This document shows positions 6,767-13,359 of a DNA stretch of 13,367 nucleotides, piece by piece. Position 1 is the first letter of the stretch; every line of letters begins with the position of its first letter. This DNA is from JAPHTQ01 sp051747405 (GTDB lineage: Bacteria; Pseudomonadota; Gammaproteobacteria; Thiohalomonadales; Thiohalomonadaceae): NCBI GenBank assembly GCA_051747405.1, contig JBNJGC010000067.1, positions 1 to 13,367 on the forward strand. Reading direction: 5' to 3'. The position numbers and the translations under genes are program-made. The notes under the pieces are model-generated. The model did no database searches. It was not told the DNA's origin and was given only the letters and a program-made list of their open reading frames with translations.

Positions 6767-6879
6767 TTACTGAGAAGCGGGTAGTTCGTAGGCCAGGCTG
6801 CCCCGTCCGGGAGCACATGCGGCGATACCATAGCGATGCCTGGCGAAGCTGACGGCTTTGCTCTGAACGGCTGCCTGGC

Positions 6880-6904
6880 GCCTCTGTATGCACAAAGACA
6901 CCAA
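6880..6904 (+). repeat. Second direct-repeat family, copy 1
   Basis: This 25-base stretch matches 7027-7051 at 21 of 25 positions, including the core AGACACCAA. Together with the 6748/6934 pair it gives the order R-S-R-S, as expected from an old tandem duplication whose intervening sequence has diverged, or from two degenerate insertions of the same element. Confidence 0.45.
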
Positions 6905-6933
6905 CAATTTCAGCCCGAGACGGATTAAGGATT

Positions 6934-6960
6934 AACCGCAAAGGCGCGGAGGCGCAAAGG
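6934..6960 (+). repeat. Direct repeat copy 2 with extra CGCAAAGG unit
   Basis: AACCGCAAAGGCGCGGAGG repeats copy 1 (6748-6766) with two changes and continues with a further CGCAAAGG, giving an internal GCAAAGG periodicity. Flanking sequence is not alignable with the first copy. Confidence 0.45.
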
Positions 6961-7026
6961 GTTAAATCATTTTAATGCGTTGGAGGGTTTTCACCATTGA
7001 GGAACGCAATACAAGGGTGGGTGACA

Positions 7027-7051
7027 GCCTGTGCATGCACGGAGACACCAA
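7027..7051 (+). repeat. Second direct-repeat family, copy 2
   Basis: Partner of 6880-6904 (21 of 25 identical). It lies 68 bases beyond the engB stop codon (that gene reads on the minus strand), so it would be part of the engB 3' untranslated region if transcription continues. Confidence 0.45.
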
Positions 7052-7118
7052 GCTCCAGTCATTGACCGAACATGCTGCGCTTCGCAAGCTCAGCGCCTCA
7101 CCGGTACCCGTGCAAACG

Positions 7119-7727
7119 TCACAGCTCCAACCACTCGATAAGCCGGGCCCGTGCCTCATCCACCCCCTGGCGGTTGTGGGCGGAGAAGAGTTGGGCGCTG
7201 GCGAGGGGGTGATCCGCCTTGAGCACGGAGCGGAGCTTCTGCAGAGTCGATGCGGCGGCGCCGCGTTTGAGCTTATCGGCCTTGGTCAACAGGATATGCA
7301 CCGGCATCTGCTGATGTTCGCACCAATCGAGCATTTGGCGGTCGAACTCCTTGAGTGGGTGGCGGATATCCATCATCAGCACCAGCCCACGCAGGCACTG
7401 ACGGCTGGCCAGGTAGTCCGACAGCACCTGCTGCCAGTGGCGTTGGATGCGCTCCGGAACCTTGGCATAGCCGTAACCGGGCAGATCCACCAGGCGGTGG
7501 CCCTCATCCACCTCGAAGAAGTTGATAAGCTGGGTGCGCCCGGGGGTTTTGCTGGTGCGCGCCAGGTTGCGCTGTTCGGTGATGACGTTCAGTGCGCTCG
7601 ACTTGCCGGCATTGGAGCGACCGGCGAAGGCCACCTCCGCGCCACCCTCCGGCGGAAGTTGGTTGAGGGCATTGGCGCTGGTTAAAAAGGTCGCCTGACG
7701 GAACGGATTGGACTGTTTCTGGGTCAT
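7119..7727 (-). CDS. engB: Ribosome-biogenesis GTPase EngB/YihA/YsxC
   Basis: A 202-residue TRAFAC GTPase needed for large ribosomal subunit assembly, cytoplasmic. All G motifs are intact: P-loop GRSNAGKS (36-43), the G2 Thr in TPGRTQ (62-67), G3 DLPGYG (81-86), G4 TKAD (148-151) and G5 SA (182-183). The sequence RTSKTPGRTQLINFF and VDLPGYGYAKVP are EngB signatures. The ATG at 7727 is chosen because it leaves about 30 residues before the P-loop as in homologues; the frame is open further upstream with other ATGs, but the extra residues look non-coding and none of the starts has a strong Shine-Dalgarno. It is convergent with polA and the sRNA candidate and divergent from the cytochrome c5 gene, as in Pseudomonas. 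Confidence 0.95.
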   Translation of the reverse strand: MTQKQSNPFRQATFLTSANALNQLPPEGGAEVAFAGRSNAGKSSALNVITEQRNLARTSKTPGRTQLINFFEVDEGHRLVDLPGYGYAKVPERIQRHWQQVLSDYLASRQCLRGLVLMMDIRHPLKEFDRQMLDWCEHQQMPVHILLTKADKLKRGAAASTLQKLRSVLKADHPLASAQLFSAHNRQGVDEARARLIEWLEL

Positions 7728-7767
7728 AGTAAGGGTGCCATTCAGTAAATATAAGTGCTTTCTCATA

Positions 7768-7797
7768 TTGACCGGAGGGCACCTAAATTGGTATATA
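7768..7797 (+). promoter_or_regulatory. Possible sigma70 promoter of the cytochrome c5/c4 genes
   Basis: TTGACC (7768-7773, five of six), an 18-base spacer and TATATA (7792-7797) give a reasonable sigma70 match, with a start near 7804. This leaves a leader of about 130 bases before the c5 ATG, holding the hairpin at 7810-7864. Confidence 0.42.
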
Positions 7798-7809
7798 AAC
7801 GGGCCATTT

Positions 7810-7864
7810 GGTTTTTGCCGCCGGACGCGCAGATGGTAACATGCGCGCCGACCGGCCAAAAACC
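7810..7864 (+). other. Nested stem-loop in the cytochrome c5 leader
   Basis: GGTTTTTGCCG (7810-7820) pairs with CGGCCAAAAACC (7853-7864) over 11 bp with one bulged C. Inside it CGCGCA (7826-7831) pairs with TGCGCG (7842-7847), loop GATGGTAACA. The structure would form right at the 5' end of the transcript from the 7768-7797 promoter. No known riboswitch is recognised. Confidence 0.4.
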
Positions 7865-7932
7865 GTGTCCATATAGGCCGTCCCATCGCCTAGAGCCGGG
7901 GCGGCTATAACCTCGATGAGGAGATTGCTGAA

Positions 7933-8253
7933 ATGAAAAAGTCCATTATCGCCGCAGCTGCCGGCGCAGTTTTTCTGACTTCTGCGTCTGCTGCCATGGC
8001 TGCTGACGGCAAGGCGACCTACGATTCCGCCTGTTTCGCCTGCCACGCCACCGGTGCCGCCGGCGCACCCAAACTGGGTGACACCGCCGCCTGGGCGCCG
8101 CGTATCGAACAGGGTATGGACACGCTGAAGAAACACTCCATCGAGGGCTTCCAGGGCGATAGCGGCGTCATGCCGCCCAAGGGGGGGTACACCCACCTGA
8201 GCGACGAGCAGGTTTACGCCGCCGTTGAATACATGGTCTCTCAGAGCAAGTAA
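7933..8253 (+). CDS. Cytochrome c5 (class I monohaem c-type cytochrome)
   Basis: A 106-residue periplasmic electron carrier. The signal peptide (residues 1 to about 23: MKKS, hydrophobic core, AMA) is followed by the haem-binding CFACH (Cys34, Cys37, His38) with ATGAAGAPKLGD, the diagnostic c5 arrangement, and a Met80 axial ligand in MPPKGG. The C-terminal helix LSDEQVYAAVEYMVSQ completes the fold. The ATG is supported by GAGGAGA about 8 bases upstream. Cytochrome c4 starts 51 bases downstream on the same strand, so the two are probably co-transcribed; both are soluble carriers feeding terminal oxidases or other reductases. Haem attachment would rely on the ResB/CcsA system encoded just downstream. 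Confidence 0.93.
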   Translation: MKKSIIAAAAGAVFLTSASAAMAADGKATYDSACFACHATGAAGAPKLGDTAAWAPRIEQGMDTLKKHSIEGFQGDSGVMPPKGGYTHLSDEQVYAAVEYMVSQSK

Positions 8254-8304
8254 ACCACGAGGCCGCGAACCCACATTCAAAATCTGTAAAGTTACGGGGA
8301 ACCG

Positions 8305-8910
8305 ATGAAGAAACTAGCTTTTGCCGTTCTGGTAATGTTTGGTGCCGTAAGCACTGCGTCCGCAGCCGGTGATGCCGCTGCCGGGAAAACCAAGGCCAAC
8401 ACCTGTGTCGCATGCCACGGTGCAGACGGGAACAGTACCAACCCGATCTGGCCGCGGCTGGCGGGGCAGCACGCCGACTACACCGCCAAGCAGCTGGCTG
8501 AGTTCAAGTCGGGGGCACGCAAGGACCCGACCATGAACGGCATGGCAACCCCCCTGAGCGAGCAGGATATGGCCGATCTGGCCGCCTTCTTCGCCAGCCA
8601 GAGTGCCGGTGTGGGCGCGCCGGCCGATGAGGAAAAGGCGGCCAGGGGCAAGGCGCTCTACCAGGGCGGTGACAAAGGCAAGGGGATCTCTGCTTGCATG
8701 GCTTGTCACGGTCCTGCCGGTGGTGGTATCGCCGGTGCCGGTTTCCCCTCCCTGAGCGGGCAGCACCAGGCCTATGTGGTCAAGGCGCTCAAGGATTTCC
8801 GCTCCGGTACCCGTGACAATGATCTCAACGGTATGATGCGGGATATCGCGGCCAAGATGAGCGATGCGGACATTGAGGCGGTGGCCGAGTACATCGCCGG
8901 TCTGCACTAA
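8305..8910 (+). CDS. Dihaem cytochrome c4
   Basis: A 201-residue periplasmic dihaem cytochrome made of two homologous domains. The signal peptide ends near residue 20 (ASA). Haem 1 binds CVACH (Cys34, Cys37, His38), haem 2 CMACH (Cys131, Cys134, His135). Each half repeats the pattern PxLxGQHxxY, FKSGARKDPTMNGM or FRSGTRDNDLNGMM, then a DMADLAAFFA/DIEAVAEYIA helix; the Met axial ligands are in the NGM segments. Cytochrome c4 carries electrons to cbb3-type and related oxidases. ATG start with GGGGA about 7 bases upstream. A terminator follows at 8965-8990, closing the c5-c4 unit. The gene order engB / c5 / c4 is as in Pseudomonas. Confidence 0.94.
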   Translation: MKKLAFAVLVMFGAVSTASAAGDAAAGKTKANTCVACHGADGNSTNPIWPRLAGQHADYTAKQLAEFKSGARKDPTMNGMATPLSEQDMADLAAFFASQSAGVGAPADEEKAARGKALYQGGDKGKGISACMACHGPAGGGIAGAGFPSLSGQHQAYVVKALKDFRSGTRDNDLNGMMRDIAAKMSDADIEAVAEYIAGLH

Positions 8911-8964
8911 ACCGTACTGCAGCAAAGCATGTATGATGCGGGCTCTCCCGGGAGCCTGCAGTAG

Positions 8965-8990
8965 AGGGTGGCCTATGGCCGCCCTTTATT
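8965..8990 (+). terminator. Intrinsic terminator after cytochrome c4
   Basis: AGGGTGGCC (8965-8973) pairs with GGCCGCCCT (8977-8985) over 9 bp with one G-T wobble and a three-base loop; it is followed by TTATTAT. A perfect palindrome CTCCCGGGAG-type stem (8941-8956) lies just before it. It separates the c5-c4 unit from resB. Confidence 0.75.
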
Positions 8991-9143
8991 ATCTCAGGCA
9001 GGCAAAAAACCGCTACAAACGTTCCGGTTTTAGCCCGCAGCCACCGGGATACATTCAAGCGCCGTGGCGCCGCAGGCACCACGACGCCAATTCAAGGCCA
9101 GCCCCCGGGAGTCCCCGGCGCTGAGTACAGATGGTGAGTAGTC

Positions 9144-11162
9144 TTGAGTGACAAAGAGAACAGGGCCAGACCCAAGCGTAGCCCGGCCAGTGTCATACTG
9201 GCCTTCCTCGGCTCGATGAACCTGGCGATCACGCTGTTGGTGGCGGTAGCCATCGCTTCGGTGATCGGCACGGTGCTGCAGCAGAACGAGCCCTACAACA
9301 ACTACGTCATGAAATTCGGGCCGTTCTGGTTCGAAGTGTTCAAGTCGCTAAGCCTCTACGATATCTACAGCGCCCTGTGGTTCCTGGTGCTGTTGGGCTT
9401 TTTGCTTGTCTCCACCAGCGTCTGTGTCTATCGCAGCAGCCCCGGGATTCTGCGCGACATGCGCAACTTCCGTCTGGATGTGCAGGCCAAGTCGCTGCGC
9501 GGTTTCCACCACAAGGATGAGTGGCGCACCACGCAAGGGGCCGATGCCGCGGTCTCCACCCTCGCCCAGCGCCTGCAGGCGCTGGGTTATCGCACCCGCC
9601 TCAAACAGCACCAGGGACACCAGACCCTGGCGGCGATGAAGGGCACGGTCAGCCGCCTGGGCTACCTGCTCTCCCATGTGGCGATCGTGGTGATCTGCAT
9701 CGGCGGGCTTATCGACGGCAATCTGCCGCTCAAGTGGGCCGAGTGGCGTGGGGATGTCGCTATCGAGACCCGCGATATCCCCCTGAGCCAGGTGCCGGAC
9801 AAGAGCATCCTGCCACCGGGCAGCACGGCATTTCGTGGCAGTGTGAATATCCCTGAGGGATCGAGCGCCAATGTGGTCTTCCTGGGGATGCGGGACGGCT
9901 ATCTGGTACAGGAGCTGCCGTTCCGGATCGAGCTGGAGGACTTTCACATCGATCACTACCCCTCCGGCATGCCCAAGACCTTTGCCAGCACTCTCGTGAT
10001 ACACGACGATACGCTGGATGAGCCGCTGCGCAAGGAGATCGCCGTCAACCACCCGCTGGTCCACCGGGGTTACGCCATCTATCAGGCGAGCTTCTCCGAC
10101 GGCGGCTCCAAGGTGGACCTCAGCGCTTGGTCGCTGGACATGCCGGAGCGTGAACCGCTGGATCTCGACGGTACCATCGGTACCAATACGGAGCTCAAGA
10201 CCCCCCGCGGCAACTTCAGCCTGGAGCTGGTCAATTTTGAGATGTTCAATATCTTCCCTCTGCCCGAGAACGACCCCAGTGGCAAGAAGTTCCAGAACTA
10301 CGGCCCGAGTATCGTCTTCAAGCTGCGCGCGGCCAACGGCGAGGCGCGTGAATATGTCAACTACATGGCGCCGGTAACCGTGGACGGACGCCCCTTCTTC
10401 CTCAGTGGCATGCGTGAGACGCAGGCGGAGGATTACCGCTTTTTGCATATCCCGCTCGACAAGGATGGTGGCGTGGAGCGTTTTATGCGCTTTTTGGCCC
10501 TGGCCAAGGATGAGGAGCGGGTACGTGCCATCGCAGCACGGCAGGCTGAGGCCGATATGGGGCTCGACAAGGGGGACCCCAGCCACCGCCGCTTCACCGA
10601 CTCGATGACCGCCCTGGTCAAGACCTTTGTCAACAACGGCATCGACGCCCTCGTCGCCGAGACCGAGCGCTCCGTGCCGGAGGATAAGCGTCAGGAGGCC
10701 CTCTCCTCCTACATCAAGATTATCCAGGGGATCCTCGGTAGCCTCTATCTGGAACTCCTGGCCGAAGAGGGGGTCGATATCTCTGGCGGTATCGGCAATG
10801 AGCAGGCTCGCTACTTTGACGATGCGCTGAACGCCTTCTCCCTGCTTGGCCCCTATGGCTCGCCACTGTTTGTCAAACTTGAGCAGTTCGACCACATTCA
10901 GGCCTCAGGTCTGCAAATAACCAAGGCGCCAGGTCAGAATATCGTCTATCTTGGTTGCGTGATGTTGATGCTCGGTGTCTTTTTCATGTTCTACCTCCAC
11001 CACCGCCGCTTGTGGTTGGTCGTGCGAGAGGAGGGCGACGGCGCCGAGGTGCTGTTCGCCGCCACCGGGCACCGCGAGCGCAGCAACTTCGACGATGAAT
11101 TTGAATTCCTGCGGCAGGATCTACGTCAGCAAAGCGGCGCCGACCTGCAGCGTACAGAGTGA
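9144..11162 (+). CDS. resB: Cytochrome c biogenesis protein ResB (Ccs1)
   Basis: One half of the System II haem-delivery and ligation complex in the inner membrane; with CcsA it brings haem to the periplasmic face for attachment to CxxCH motifs. 672 residues, usual for proteobacterial ResB. Visible membrane segments: about 16-43, 72-96 and 171-190 (with His178 in YLLSHVAIVV), and a last one at about 600-622 before a cytoplasmic tail. A large periplasmic domain lies between the third and fourth, with family segments HPLVHRGYAIYQASF and NIFPLPENDPSG. The start is TTG at 9144: an in-frame stop lies at 9135, GGTGAG sits 5 bases upstream, and the first ATG (9216) would cut into the first membrane helix. 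It ends 9 bases before ccsA: an operon. Confidence 0.93.
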   Translation: MSDKENRARPKRSPASVILAFLGSMNLAITLLVAVAIASVIGTVLQQNEPYNNYVMKFGPFWFEVFKSLSLYDIYSALWFLVLLGFLLVSTSVCVYRSSPGILRDMRNFRLDVQAKSLRGFHHKDEWRTTQGADAAVSTLAQRLQALGYRTRLKQHQGHQTLAAMKGTVSRLGYLLSHVAIVVICIGGLIDGNLPLKWAEWRGDVAIETRDIPLSQVPDKSILPPGSTAFRGSVNIPEGSSANVVFLGMRDGYLVQELPFRIELEDFHIDHYPSGMPKTFASTLVIHDDTLDEPLRKEIAVNHPLVHRGYAIYQASFSDGGSKVDLSAWSLDMPEREPLDLDGTIGTNTELKTPRGNFSLELVNFEMFNIFPLPENDPSGKKFQNYGPSIVFKLRAANGEAREYVNYMAPVTVDGRPFFLSGMRETQAEDYRFLHIPLDKDGGVERFMRFLALAKDEERVRAIAARQAEADMGLDKGDPSHRRFTDSMTALVKTFVNNGIDALVAETERSVPEDKRQEALSSYIKIIQGILGSLYLELLAEEGVDISGGIGNEQARYFDDALNAFSLLGPYGSPLFVKLEQFDHIQASGLQITKAPGQNIVYLGCVMLMLGVFFMFYLHHRRLWLVVREEGDGAEVLFAATGHRERSNFDDEFEFLRQDLRQQSGADLQRTE

Positions 11163-11171
11163 GGATAGATA

Positions 11172-12338
11172 ATGGCTGCAACACCTGAGTCCCTGCGCGA
11201 AGAGTTCGACAAGCCACCGCTGCTCAAGCGGCTCGGCGTCTATGATTGGGTATGGGCCCTGTTGGTGCTGGTGGGCACCCTCTTCGCCTACACCAACTAC
11301 AGCGCCTTTATGGATAGCTACGAGGTGTGGATCCTCTTCGGCAGCGGTATCGGCCTGGTGCTTTTCGGTTGGTACTGGAAGCCGATGCGCCACTTCAGTC
11401 TGGTGGTGGGGTTGTTGAGTTTGGCGGCGATCACCCTCTACGGCGACGATCTGGCCCGCGGCGAGAGCAGCTTCTTCCTCAAATACCTCATCTCCAGCCA
11501 GTCGGCCATTATGTGGATGAACGCCCTGTTCGTCATGGCCACCCTGGCCTACTGGTTCGCTCTGGCCATAGGCTCCGAGTTTAGTGGCAAGGTGGGCACC
11601 GCCCTGACCTGGAGCGCCTCGGTGATGGGCACCGTGGGGCTGATGGTGCGCTGGCGCGAGTCCTACCTCATCAGTCACGACGTGGGCCATATCCCGGTGA
11701 GCAACCTCTACGAGGTGTTCATCATGTTCGCCGTGATGACCGCCATGCTCTACCTCCACTACGAGCGCCGCTATAACAATCGCGCCATGGGCGCCTTCGC
11801 CCTGACGGTAATCAGTGCCGCGGTGGGCTTTCTGCTCTGGTACACCTTCGACCGCGGCGCCCATGAGATCCAGCCGCTGGTGCCGGCGCTGCAGAGTTAC
11901 TGGATGAAGATCCACGTCCCGGCCAACTTTATCGGTTACGGCGCCTTCGCCCTGGCGGCGATGCTGGGCGTGGCCTATCTGCTGGTCGACAGGGCACCCC
12001 AAGGGGTGTTGGCGCGGCGTCTGCCCAGCCTGGCGCAGCTCGATGACATCATGTACAAGGCGATCGCCCTGGGCTTCGCCTTCTTCACTGTCGCCACCGT
12101 CCTCGGCGCCATGTGGGCCGCCGAAGCGTGGGGCGGCTACTGGTCCTGGGATCCGAAGGAGACCTGGGCGCTTATCGTCTGGCTCAACTACGCCGCCTGG
12201 CTGCACCTGCGCATGACCAAGGGCTGGCGCGGCAAGCCGCTCGCCTGGTGGGCGATCGTCGGGCTCTTCATCACCCTGTTCGCCTTCCTCGGCGTGAATA
12301 TGTTCCTCTCCGGCCTGCACTCCTACGGCCAGCTATAA
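11172..12338 (+). CDS. ccsA: Cytochrome c biogenesis protein CcsA (ResC; also annotated CcsB), haem handling
   Basis: Integral inner-membrane partner of ResB; a HemeHandling-family protein that moves haem to the periplasm and presents it for ligation. 388 residues, mostly hydrophobic, with about eight membrane helices. The tryptophan-rich WWD motif is intact: WGGYWSWDPKETW (residues 320-332). Likely haem-ligand histidines are in ISHDVGHIPVSNLYE (near 172-180), His248 (KIHVPANFIGYGAF) and the C-terminal LHSYG (His383). ATG with GAGGAT about 6 bases upstream; only 9 bases from the resB stop, so translation is probably coupled. It is followed by a 12-bp hairpin and then a strong bidirectional terminator. 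The co-location with c4/c5 fits a dedicated cytochrome maturation block. Confidence 0.94.
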   Translation: MAATPESLREEFDKPPLLKRLGVYDWVWALLVLVGTLFAYTNYSAFMDSYEVWILFGSGIGLVLFGWYWKPMRHFSLVVGLLSLAAITLYGDDLARGESSFFLKYLISSQSAIMWMNALFVMATLAYWFALAIGSEFSGKVGTALTWSASVMGTVGLMVRWRESYLISHDVGHIPVSNLYEVFIMFAVMTAMLYLHYERRYNNRAMGAFALTVISAAVGFLLWYTFDRGAHEIQPLVPALQSYWMKIHVPANFIGYGAFALAAMLGVAYLLVDRAPQGVLARRLPSLAQLDDIMYKAIALGFAFFTVATVLGAMWAAEAWGGYWSWDPKETWALIVWLNYAAWLHLRMTKGWRGKPLAWWAIVGLFITLFAFLGVNMFLSGLHSYGQL

Positions 12339-12349
12339 CATCGAGTGTC

Positions 12350-12386
12350 GGGCTGTGCGCTACCGCATCCTGTTAGCGCGCAGCCC
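12350..12386 (+). other. 12-bp stem-loop just after ccsA
   Basis: GGGCTGTGCGCT (12350-12361) pairs with AGCGCGCAGCCC (12375-12386), 12 bp with one G-T wobble, loop of 13 bases, beginning 11 bases after the ccsA stop. No T-run follows on either strand, so it is not itself an intrinsic terminator. It could protect the 3' end of the resB-ccsA message or be a single REP-like unit. Confidence 0.45.
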
Positions 12387-12418
12387 CTGCTCCCAGGCAG
12401 GCGAAGTCCGAACCACCG

Positions 12419-12453
12419 AAAAACAAAGCCCCGCGATGCGGGGCTTTGTTTTT
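12419..12453. terminator. Bidirectional intrinsic terminator between ccsA and the cNMP-binding gene
   Basis: A 16-bp perfect stem (AAAAACAAAGCCCCGC at 12419-12434 and GCGGGGCTTTGTTTTT at 12438-12453) with the three-base loop GAT. The stem itself carries A5 and T5 ends, so it terminates both the plus-strand resB-ccsA message and the convergent minus-strand gene. Confidence 0.92.
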
Positions 12454-12472
12454 GGGCAGAGGCAGAGCAGCG

Positions 12473-12964
12473 TTAACGCACTCCGCCGCCGTAGACGTAG
12501 CGGGAGAAGGCGGCCATGTCCTGGCTGACACGGCGGAACAGGGCGTCGAGACTGACGATGGCATCCTCCAACAGATTGACGGCGATGAAGGGGTGCTCGA
12601 TACGCAGGCGCAGGTACATGGTGCGGCTGAGACGCAGCAGGCGGGTATCGTCGCTCATGGCGATGATGCGTACCGAGCGCGGCTGGCGGTCGAAGAAGGA
12701 CATCGAGCCGATCATCCCGCCAGCACGGGCGCGGCCCAACTCCACCATCTCCGACTCGGCCTGCTGAAACAGCGCCGCCTCGCCCTCGACGACGAAGTAG
12801 AGCGCCTCGCCCACCTCGCCCACGTCGGCGATGATGTCATTTTTTTTGAACTGAACCTCTTCGGTGAACTCCAATAGAGTCTGGATCTCCCGCGTGGTCA
12901 TCGCCTCGCAGAGATACTGCTGGTTGAGGAATTCGCTAAGGTTGATGTTTTGCTGTTCGCCCAT
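12473..12964 (-). CDS. Single-domain cyclic-nucleotide-binding-like protein
   Basis: A 163-residue protein with one cNMP-binding fold (about residues 20-125). The beta-roll shows VGEVGEALYFVVEGEAALFQ (glycines at the turns) and the phosphate-binding cassette region MIGSMSFFDRQPRSVRI with Arg96 retained. There is no DNA-binding helix-turn-helix, kinase or channel part, so it is not a CRP/FNR regulator in full; stand-alone proteins of this type are common and mostly of unknown role. The cassette Glu that normally holds the ribose hydroxyl is Ser87 (GSM for GEL/GEI), so classical cAMP binding is doubtful. ATG at 12964 with AAGGAG about 8 bases upstream. It shares the bidirectional terminator with ccsA. 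Confidence 0.85.
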   Translation of the reverse strand: MGEQQNINLSEFLNQQYLCEAMTTREIQTLLEFTEEVQFKKNDIIADVGEVGEALYFVVEGEAALFQQAESEMVELGRARAGGMIGSMSFFDRQPRSVRIIAMSDDTRLLRLSRTMYLRLRIEHPFIAVNLLEDAIVSLDALFRRVSQDMAAFSRYVYGGGVR

Positions 12965-12989
12965 GGCCTGCTCCTTCGACGGTTTTCAA

Positions 12990-13003
12990 CGCAGTGTACT
13001 GCG
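12990..13003. promoter_or_regulatory. Short dyad upstream of the cNMP-binding gene
   Basis: CGCAGT-GT-ACTGCG, a 6-2-6 perfect dyad about 26 bases upstream of the gene's ATG. It could be a regulator-binding site or a leader hairpin. No promoter boxes were found clearly positioned with it. Confidence 0.3.
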
Positions 13004-13158
13004 CAGAGTGCCGCCACGCCAGCTGGCGCGCGAGACGATTCCATCCGCTGCCAGGACGGTGCGCGCAGCGGCGCATGACCCGCGACCAGGGTAAGCGCAT
13101 ACTTATATAACACCCTGCGTACAGCTAGTGGTCCATGCGGGAAATAATGTCACTCTCA

Positions 13159-13255
13159 GCCGGTCCACAAGCCTCATCGGCAAGGCGCACGAGCGCAGGA
13201 CTAGTCATTCTAATTCAAGCGAGTGCAACACAGTCGATGAGGCTTGTGGACCGGC
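13159..13255 (+). repeat. 97-base palindromic element, copy 1
   Basis: Perfect 21-bp inverted arms (13159-13179 and 13235-13255) enclose a 55-base core. The core carries GGCAAGGCGCAC, GCGCAGG, CAAGC and GTGCAAC in that order, and these segments recur in copy 2 on the opposite strand. Core GCAC (13187-13190) and GTGC (13223-13226) can pair, giving a second inner stem. The arms are unrelated in sequence to those of copy 2. It lies in the 403-base stretch 12965-13367, which has no convincing gene. Confidence 0.7.
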
Positions 13256-13262
13256 CCGCAGG

Positions 13263-13359
13263 GAGCCCCGCTAATGAGCCAATGCGGCGTTGCACTGCTT
13301 GGAAAGGGCCAGCCATTCCCCTGCGCAGTGCGCCTTGCCTTGACTCATTAGCGGGGCTC
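13263..13359 (-). repeat. 97-base palindromic element, copy 2 (opposite orientation)
   Basis: Perfect 16-bp arms GAGCCCCGCTAATGAG (13263-13278) and its complement (13344-13359), with partial pairing continuing inward. Read on the minus strand, the core again shows GGCAAGGCGCAC (complement of 13328-13339), GCGCAGG (13320-13326), CAAGC (13297-13301) and GTGCAAC (13289-13295). The inner stem here is stronger: GCACTGC/GCAGTGC, 7 bp. It starts 7 bases after copy 1 and has the same total length. The window ends 8 bases later, so more copies may follow. Confidence 0.7.

Noticed and set aside
6729..7159. Small minus-strand frames after engB
   Set aside because: Their translations are Arg/Ser-rich with no start context, and they overlap decayed repeats; no support as genes.
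9348..10895. Long open frame on the strand opposite resB (515 codons)
   Set aside because: It is the antisense shadow of a clear membrane-protein gene in GC-rich DNA; its translation shows no recognisable domain and no ribosome site.
11121..12320. Long open frame on the strand opposite ccsA (399 codons)
   Set aside because: His- and Gln-rich low-complexity translation typical of an antisense shadow; the plus strand has the intact WWD motif protein.
13159..13359. Integron attC sites
   Set aside because: The palindromic pair and GTGCAAC/GTTGCAC motif recall attC, but the core site GTTRRRY is not met (GTTGCAC has C at the fifth place), and no cassette genes or integrase are visible.
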